Source of the DNA: Virgisporangium aurantiacum
Lineage (GTDB): Bacteria > Actinomycetota > Actinomycetes > Mycobacteriales > Micromonosporaceae
Reading direction: 5' to 3'
Length of the DNA stretch: 64,000 nucleotides
NCBI RefSeq assembly: GCF_016863635.1
Contig: NZ_BOPG01000006.1
Coordinates: 1-64,000, forward strand
In this document: in pieces, positions 58,892 to 64,000 of the stretch
Layout: the number at the start of each line of letters is the position of its first letter
Numbering within the stretch: the first letter of the stretch is position 1
Position numbers and translations under genes: made by a program
The notes under the pieces: generated by a model
Database searches by the model: none
What the model was told of the DNA's origin: nothing
Seen by the model: the letters and a program-made list of their open reading frames with translations, nothing else

Positions 58892-61489
58892 CTAGGGGTA
58901 ACCGGTCAGGTAGACGATCTGCGTGGTGGAGTTCGCGGGTCCGCCGACGTTGTTGATGACGCGGTTGATGGTCCCCACCCCGCCCAGCGACACGATCACC
59001 ATGTTGGTGAACCGCACCCCGGCCCGGTTGGGCACCTCGAACGCCCGCTCACCCACCACGCTCGGGTCACCGAAGAACACGCAGTAACTGCCCAACCCGT
59101 AGGCCTCGTGCGTGGTCACCGAATCGGCGACCTTGTAGGCGGCGTAGCCACGCGTCGACCCGTTCATCCAGGCGCCCTGGTTGGGCGGGTCGTACGGCAT
59201 CTCGTTCTGGTAGAAGTACGTCCGGCCGCCGTTGCCGTTCCAGACCGTCTGGTACTTCTGGTAGTGCTCGACGAAGAGGCCGTACATGGTGACGTTGTCG
59301 CCGTTGACGGTCAGGCCGGTGTCAGCGGTGTTCACGGTCCACCCGACGCCGTCGCCGTGGTCGGCCCGCCACAACCACATGTGGTCGCCGATCACGTAGT
59401 CGCTGTTGACCGTCAGCGTGTTCGTGGCCTTCGCGACGCCCGCCCCACCGATGCGGAAGAAGACGTCGTGCAGCGAGATCGGGTTGGCCGCGTTGTTCGC
59501 GCTCGACCCGGCCGGGCCGACCTCCATGAGCACCGGCGAGTTCACCGGCCCGGCGTCGAACATGATGCCGGCCACCTTCACGCCGGCCACGTCGGCGACG
59601 GTCATCGCGACGATCCCGTTCTCCGGAAGGAAGGTCGCGAGGCCCAGGCCGAGCACCACGGTGTCCGGACGCGTGACCCGGATCGTCTCGTTGATGCGGT
59701 GCGTTCCGGGCGTCACCAGAAGGTTCTTCCCGGCGGCGAGCGCCGTGTTGATCTGCGCGGCGGTGGCGCCCGGCCGCACGACGAAGAAGTCGCTCAACGA
59801 GATCGAGGACCCGGCCGGGGTCTTCCCGAACCAGGTGGTCCCGGTCGAGTTGGCTCTCAGCGCCGGCACGAACACCCGGTACTCACCGCTGCCCGTGACG
59901 TACAGGAACGGCTTCTCGCGGACCGTCGGCGTGGTCGCGATGACCGTGTGGGACGGGTTCGGGAAGTGATTCGGCGGGGCACCGGCCACGCCCTGGAACA
60001 CCATGTTCCACACCGATCCGGCCCAGCTGCCGAACTCGCTGTTGCGGGAGTACCACTGCTGCTGCGACCCGGAGACGACCTGGCCGTCGATCTTCGTGTC
60101 GGCCATGAAGCCGCCGCTCGACCAGCCGTCGCCGCCGTTCCACAACTGGATCTGGTTGCCGCCGCCGCGCAGGTGCATCCGCCGGTACGGCGCCGCCTGC
60201 GACACCGCCCACCGCTCCACCTGCACGCCCGCCGGCAGCGTCACCGACAGGTTCTCGGCCGACCGCCAGAAGTTCTGGGTGGCGTTGCCGCCCATCCAGA
60301 ACGCCTCGGCCCGCACGTGCCCGTTGAGGTTCACGTCGTCGGGCGACATGCCGAGGCCGGCGACCTGCGTGAAGAACCCGAGGTTGACGTCGGCGGTGTA
60401 GGTGCCGGGCTTGAACAGCACGGCGTACCGCTGCGGGCCGAACTGGTTGGTCTCCTGCTGGGTGAAGAGCGTGTTGAGCCGGTTCTGGATGGTCGCGGTG
60501 GACGTCGACGGGTCGAAGACGTTGACGTTCGGCCCGAAGTTCGGGTTGAACGGGTCCGTCGGTTCCACGGGACCCGGGTCGGTGCCGCCGCCGGTGGTGT
60601 TCACGCCGAACTCCCACAGCGAGTAGCCGTACGCGGTGGCCCGGGCGGTGCCGTTGACCCTGACGTACCGGCCGGTGCCGGTGACGGTGAGCGTCTGCGT
60701 GCCGCCGGTGCCGGTGGTGGTCGAGTGGACGGTGGTCCAGGTGGTTCCGTTGCCGGACAGCTGGACCTGGAACGCCGTCGCGTACGCCGCCTCCCACTGC
60801 AGGATCACGCGGCACACGGTCTGCGAACTGCCGAGGTCGACCTGGATCCACTGCGGATCGCTGAACGCGCTCGACCACCGCGTGCCGGCGTTGCCGTCGA
60901 CCGCGGCGCTTGCGCCCGTCGCGGCATTCTCGGCGCTCGACGCCGTGGCCGTGCGGTTGAGCGCGGCGTTGGTGGTGCCGCACGTCGTGCCGCCGCCGAC
61001 GGTGCCGAACACCTGGAACTCGAACAGCGAGTAGCCGTAGGCGGTCGCCCGGACGGTGCCGGTGAGTCGTACGTAGCGGCCGGACCCGGTGACGGCGAGC
61101 GTCTGGGTGCCGCCGGTGCCGGTGGTCGTCGAGTAGACGGTGGTCCAGGCGCTCGCGTCGGCCGAGACCTGGAGCTGGAAGGACTGCGCGTACGCGGCCT
61201 CCCACTGCAGGGTCACCTGGGTGATCGTCGCGGTGGCACCGAGGTCCACCTGGATCCACTGCGGATCGCTGAACGCGCTGGACCACCGGGTGCCGGTGTT
61301 CCCGTCGACGGCGGCGGCCGCCGCGCCCATGGCGGCGCTCTCCGCGCTCGACGCGGTGGCCGGCCGGCCCTGTGAGATCAGCGGATCGGCCGCCCGGGCG
61401 GGGGCGGCGAAGAGAAGCGGGACGAGCGTGAGCAGCACAACGAGGAATGCGGGTCGCATCCGTTGCGGGGCAAGGTATTCAGCTGTCAT
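58892..61489 (-). CDS. Secreted protein with two CBM32 (F5/8C) domains and a beta-helix domain
   Basis: 865 residues from the ATG at 61489. Signal peptide with cleavage after APARA. Two discoidin-type carbohydrate-binding domains (about 36-163 and 172-303) are close copies, each with SSAE, GTRWSSAFSDPQWIQVDLG and YVRL/YVRVNGT. The C-terminal part (about 325-865) has the repeating strands of a right-handed beta-helix (GFFTQVAGLGMSPDDVNLNG, VLGLGLATFLPENGIVAMTVADV, DHMWLWRADHGDG). Close relatives are sometimes labelled adenylyl cyclase, which nothing here supports. A polysaccharide-binding or -cleaving role is likely. A LacI-type operator lies just upstream. Confidence 0.88.
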   Translation of the reverse strand: MTAEYLAPQRMRPAFLVVLLTLVPLLFAAPARAADPLISQGRPATASSAESAAMGAAAAAVDGNTGTRWSSAFSDPQWIQVDLGATATITQVTLQWEAAYAQSFQLQVSADASAWTTVYSTTTGTGGTQTLAVTGSGRYVRLTGTVRATAYGYSLFEFQVFGTVGGGTTCGTTNAALNRTATASSAENAATGASAAVDGNAGTRWSSAFSDPQWIQVDLGSSQTVCRVILQWEAAYATAFQVQLSGNGTTWTTVHSTTTGTGGTQTLTVTGTGRYVRVNGTARATAYGYSLWEFGVNTTGGGTDPGPVEPTDPFNPNFGPNVNVFDPSTSTATIQNRLNTLFTQQETNQFGPQRYAVLFKPGTYTADVNLGFFTQVAGLGMSPDDVNLNGHVRAEAFWMGGNATQNFWRSAENLSVTLPAGVQVERWAVSQAAPYRRMHLRGGGNQIQLWNGGDGWSSGGFMADTKIDGQVVSGSQQQWYSRNSEFGSWAGSVWNMVFQGVAGAPPNHFPNPSHTVIATTPTVREKPFLYVTGSGEYRVFVPALRANSTGTTWFGKTPAGSSISLSDFFVVRPGATAAQINTALAAGKNLLVTPGTHRINETIRVTRPDTVVLGLGLATFLPENGIVAMTVADVAGVKVAGIMFDAGPVNSPVLMEVGPAGSSANNAANPISLHDVFFRIGGAGVAKATNTLTVNSDYVIGDHMWLWRADHGDGVGWTVNTADTGLTVNGDNVTMYGLFVEHYQKYQTVWNGNGGRTYFYQNEMPYDPPNQGAWMNGSTRGYAAYKVADSVTTHEAYGLGSYCVFFGDPSVVGERAFEVPNRAGVRFTNMVIVSLGGVGTINRVINNVGGPANSTTQIVYLTGYP

Positions 61490-61523
61490 GGTCCTACCTG
61501 TCGGAGGAGCCGGGCGGGGGGTG

Positions 61524-61537
61524 TGAGAGCGCTCTCC
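61524..61537. promoter_or_regulatory. LacI-family operator upstream of the CBM32/beta-helix gene
   Basis: TGAGAGCGCTCTCC contains the perfect 12-bp palindrome GAGAGCGCTCTC (61525-61536), the classic centre of carbohydrate-responsive LacI-family operators in actinomycetes. It lies 35 nt upstream of the gene start, where it would block transcription. Confidence 0.65.
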
Positions 61538-61564
61538 GAAGACCTGAGTGTGTGCCGTATTTCG

Positions 61565-62629
61565 TCACCCGTCAATACGATCCCGGCCTGGAGGCCTACC
61601 CGGGGGCCGCGGGTTGCGGATCGTCGGGTCGTCGGCGTGGCCGATGCGGACGGTCGGGGCCTCGGCGGCGGGGTCGCGGAGGGGGACGGTCGGCGGCTCT
61701 TCCGGCTCGGGCTCCAGCGGGGGTGCGGTGCCCCGCCAGCGCAGCCCCGCGGCGATGCGTTGGGGGACGACGCGGTGGACGGTCAGCAGCACCAACCCGA
61801 TGACCAGGCCGGCCGTTCCGCTGATGCCGGCCGCGCCACCCGCGTAGGCGGCGAACAGCCGGCGCTGGCCCAGCTCCTCCGGGTCGATGTCGCGGACCTG
61901 CTCGGTCAGCTCCATGGCCACCGCCGCGACGAGCAGCAGCATCGTGCCGACCATGATGAGCAGGAGCGCCGCGGTCGGGTGGGCCTCGCGGCGGTCGGCC
62001 CGGTCGTCGCGGCGCTGGACCAGCAGCAGCAGGACGCACACCGCGGCCGCCCAGCCGCCCACCACCAGCAGTGCGGCCATCGCGTCGCTCGGGCGGTGCC
62101 AGCCGGCCGACATCGTGGCCACCCCGGCCAGCGCCGCGTAAGCGGCCGCGATGACCGCGCCGACCCCCCGTACCCGGGGCGGCAGCACCAGGATCAGCGC
62201 GATCGCCACCGACGCCGCCACCGTCGTGTGGCCGCTGGGCAGGCTGTTTCCGGCGGCCGCCCGCTCGATGTCGACACCGAGGTACGGGCGGGTGATCGCG
62301 TGCTTGGCCACCTGCGTGGTGACGTTCGCACCGGCGATCAGGAGCAGCACCGCGAGCGCCAGCCCGCGCCGCCGGCGGGCCAGCGCGATGAACGCGATCG
62401 CCGCCGCCGCGAACGCGAGCGAGACCACCGACATCGCGTCGAGGACGGTGTTGACCAGCTCGTCGATCCGCGCCTGCCCGATCGAGGTGCCGGTGAGCGC
62501 GATCGTGTCGATCTTCTGGCCGTGCTCGGTACGCACGAAGAACCGCACCAGCGTCAGGAACGCCGCCACGCAGGCCGCGCCGAGCGCCAGCAACGCGCCC
62601 ACGACCAGCACCGTTCCTTTGTCACGCAT
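61565..62629 (-). CDS. PAP2-family membrane phosphatase
   Basis: 354 residues with about eight membrane helices. The three phosphatase motifs are present: KHAITRP, PSGHT and SAGWHRPSD. Like lipid phosphatases it should act on a lipid- or polyprenyl-phosphate at the outer membrane face. A Pro-rich cytoplasmic tail (PLEPEPEEPPTVPLRDP) follows. It lies 27 nt downstream of the MFS exporter gene on the same strand. Confidence 0.9.
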   Translation of the reverse strand: MRDKGTVLVVGALLALGAACVAAFLTLVRFFVRTEHGQKIDTIALTGTSIGQARIDELVNTVLDAMSVVSLAFAAAAIAFIALARRRRGLALAVLLLIAGANVTTQVAKHAITRPYLGVDIERAAAGNSLPSGHTTVAASVAIALILVLPPRVRGVGAVIAAAYAALAGVATMSAGWHRPSDAMAALLVVGGWAAAVCVLLLLVQRRDDRADRREAHPTAALLLIMVGTMLLLVAAVAMELTEQVRDIDPEELGQRRLFAAYAGGAAGISGTAGLVIGLVLLTVHRVVPQRIAAGLRWRGTAPPLEPEPEEPPTVPLRDPAAEAPTVRIGHADDPTIRNPRPPGRPPGRDRIDG

Positions 62630-62656
62630 GTAACGAAGGTAGGCGACGACCGCTCG

Positions 62657-63880
62657 TCAGGAGACCCGCTCGAGCGTCTCCACCCGGGGCGCCCGGCGGA
62701 CGTGCGTCGTCGTCGTGCCGGCCAACGCCATCGCCACCCCGACGGCGGCGAGCCCGACGAACGTCGGCACCGCACCGAACCGCTCGACCGAGAAGCCGCC
62801 GACGAGCGCACCGATCGGGATCGTGCCCCAGGCGATCAGCCGGATGACGCTCGTGGCCCGGCCCTGCAACCGGTCCGGCGTGAGCGCGTACCGGTAGGCG
62901 GCCAGGACCACGTTGAACACTGGCCCGATCGCGGTACCCACCAGCGCCACCGCGCCGAGCGCCACGAGGTTCGGCGCCATCGCGAACAGGGTCAGCTGCA
63001 CGGCCGTGATCCACAGCCAGGCGAGCATGACCGCGTTCGGCCGGATCCGGCGCTGGATCACCGGCGCGGCCAGCGCTCCGACCAGCGCGCCGACGCCGAA
63101 CATGGCGAGCAGCAGCCCGATCGCGGCCGGCGACGCGCCGAGGTTGCGCGCCCGCACGATGATGATCAGGATCAGCGCGTTGTAGATCAGGTTGCCGACG
63201 GCGACGAACGCGACGAGCGTCCGGATCAGGTGCTGCCCCCACAGCCAGCGCACGCCCTCGCCGATCTCGGCCACCAGGTGCCGCCGCTCCACCTGGCGCG
63301 GCTCCTCCAGCGACGACCGGACCGGCAGCATCGCGACGAACGCGACCAGGTACGACACCGCGTCGACGAGGAACGGCACCACGTGCCCGAGCCCGAACAG
63401 GAACCCGCCGAGCGGCTGCCCGGCGAGGTCGGCGCCCTGGTCCCGGGCCTGGTTCTGGGCCACGGCCGTCGGCAACTGGGCCCGCGGCACCACGTGCGGC
63501 AGCGCGGCGCCCTCGGCGAGCAGGAAGAAGACGTACAGCGTCCCCTCGACGAACGCGACCACCAGCAGGTGCGCGACGGTGATCCGGTCGAGGAGCAACG
63601 CCGCCGCCACCGTTCCCAGCGCGATCGCCCGGCCGAGGTCGGCCGTCAGCATGATCCGCTTCCGCGGCCACCGGTCGACCAGCGCGCCCGCCGGCAGGAA
63701 CCAGACGATGTACGGCAGCGCCTGGGCGAACCCGACCAGGCCGGCCTGTGCCGGCGACCCGGTGAGGGTGAGCACGAGCAGCGGATAGGCGAGGCTGCTG
63801 ATGCGCGTACCCAGGGTGGAGATGACCTGCCCGCTCCAGAGCAGCATGAAGTCGCGGTTGCGCCACAGTGACCCGGGCAA
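62657..63880 (-). CDS. MFS exporter (MFS_3/enterobactin-exporter-like)
   Basis: 407 residues with 11-12 membrane helices. N-terminal LWRNRDFMLLWSGQVISTLGTRIS and loop GALVDRWPRKRIML are typical of the EntS/MFS_3 branch. TTG start at 63880, supported by GGAG 6 nt upstream and only 3 nt after the stop of a TetR gene, so the regulator and exporter are coupled. Substrate unknown. Confidence 0.92.
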   Translation of the reverse strand: MPGSLWRNRDFMLLWSGQVISTLGTRISSLAYPLLVLTLTGSPAQAGLVGFAQALPYIVWFLPAGALVDRWPRKRIMLTADLGRAIALGTVAAALLLDRITVAHLLVVAFVEGTLYVFFLLAEGAALPHVVPRAQLPTAVAQNQARDQGADLAGQPLGGFLFGLGHVVPFLVDAVSYLVAFVAMLPVRSSLEEPRQVERRHLVAEIGEGVRWLWGQHLIRTLVAFVAVGNLIYNALILIIIVRARNLGASPAAIGLLLAMFGVGALVGALAAPVIQRRIRPNAVMLAWLWITAVQLTLFAMAPNLVALGAVALVGTAIGPVFNVVLAAYRYALTPDRLQGRATSVIRLIAWGTIPIGALVGGFSVERFGAVPTFVGLAAVGVAMALAGTTTTHVRRAPRVETLERVS

Positions 63881-63883
63881 GAG

Positions 63884-64000
63884 CTACTCCGCCCGCAGGT
63901 GACCGGTGACGGCGCGGGCCAGCGACGCGACGTCCTCGCCCGGACCGGGCCGGACGTTGCCCTCCAGCAGCAGGCTGGCCAGGCCGTGTACGAGAGACCA
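63884..64000 (-). CDS. TetR-family regulator, C-terminal fragment (cut by window edge)
   Basis: The last 38 codons of a minus-strand gene: WSLVHGLASLLLEG, then a short helix ending AVTGHLRAE and TAG at 63884-63886. WSLVHGLASLLL is the signature of the WHG C-terminal domain of TetR regulators. It directly precedes the MFS exporter gene (3-nt gap) and probably controls it. Confidence 0.8.
   Translation of the reverse strand, partial: WSLVHGLASLLLEGNVRPGPGEDVASLARAVTGHLRAE

Noticed and set aside
58892..61489. Adenylyl cyclase.
   Set aside because: The label exists for relatives in databases as I recall, but the sequence shows a signal peptide, two CBM32 domains and a beta-helix, and no cyclase motif.
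61463..63871. An 802-codon plus-strand frame over the PAP2 and MFS genes.
   Set aside because: Low-complexity Arg/Asp/Gln/His composition and no motifs, whereas the minus-strand genes have complete family signatures.

Overview
The window is high-GC DNA, densely coded on both strands, with many GTG and TTG starts and 1-4 nt start/stop overlaps. Together with the gene content (SpoIIE-type phosphatases, FxSxx-COOH RiPP machinery, CBM32 and ricin-type secreted proteins, CGNR regulators, many two-component systems) this points to a filamentous actinomycete, most likely of the Micromonosporaceae. The family-level placement is an inference. No insertion sequence, prophage, CRISPR array or rRNA is visible. 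There is one tRNA gene, tRNA-Arg(UCU).

Layout. 1-4 kb: an OmpR-type regulator/kinase pair coupled to a membrane glycosyltransferase cut by the left edge. 4-9 kb: a secreted subtilase, a small membrane protein and an S10-like peptidase. 9-11 kb: a LacI regulator and a membrane-anchored ricin-type lectin. 11-15.6 kb: an anti-sigma-type ATPase, a large PAS/GAF/PP2C/HATPase regulator and a coupled zinc-ribbon membrane protein. 15.6-18.6 kb: an inverted-repeat element, a GCS2 ligase and a DUF2252 protein. 18.7-23.3 kb: a riboswitch-like leader in front of a cell-wall peptidase-like protein, then a three-gene phosphorelay (receiver-PP2C, histidine kinase, receiver). 23.3-33 kb: housekeeping genes (M20 and M48 peptidases, a nucleoside-kinase-like protein, an SSB, a hydrolase), the tRNA, a tet-type repressor with two tetO-like operators and its divergent dehydrogenase, an AraC-type regulator and two DHFR-like reductases.

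33.3-43.2 kb is the most distinctive part. It holds an FxSxx-COOH (cyclophane) RiPP locus: an NB-ARC/TPR protein, a 60-residue precursor, a radical SAM/SPASM maturase and an HExxH peptide-hydroxylase-type protein on the plus strand, facing a second, larger NB-ARC/TPR protein on the minus strand. The maturase and HExxH genes follow the precursor through GTGA overlaps. The precursor has two residues more than expected after its FxS motif. Both TPR proteins end in the same DIEPP[S/P]T tail, and TTGAC repeats lie in front of both the first TPR gene and the precursor.

43-64 kb: a CGNR regulator and a divergent phosphoesterase sharing an operator-like inverted repeat, an XRE regulator, a PilZ-like protein, an enoyl-CoA hydratase, a MacAB-type ABC system with two adaptor genes and a two-component pair embedded in one minus-strand run, a glycine-rich lipoprotein, an orphan PIN protein, a BVMO/SDR pair with a divergent TetR, a GyrI-like protein, a two-CBM32 beta-helix secreted protein, a PAP2 phosphatase, an MFS exporter and the C-terminal end of a TetR regulator.
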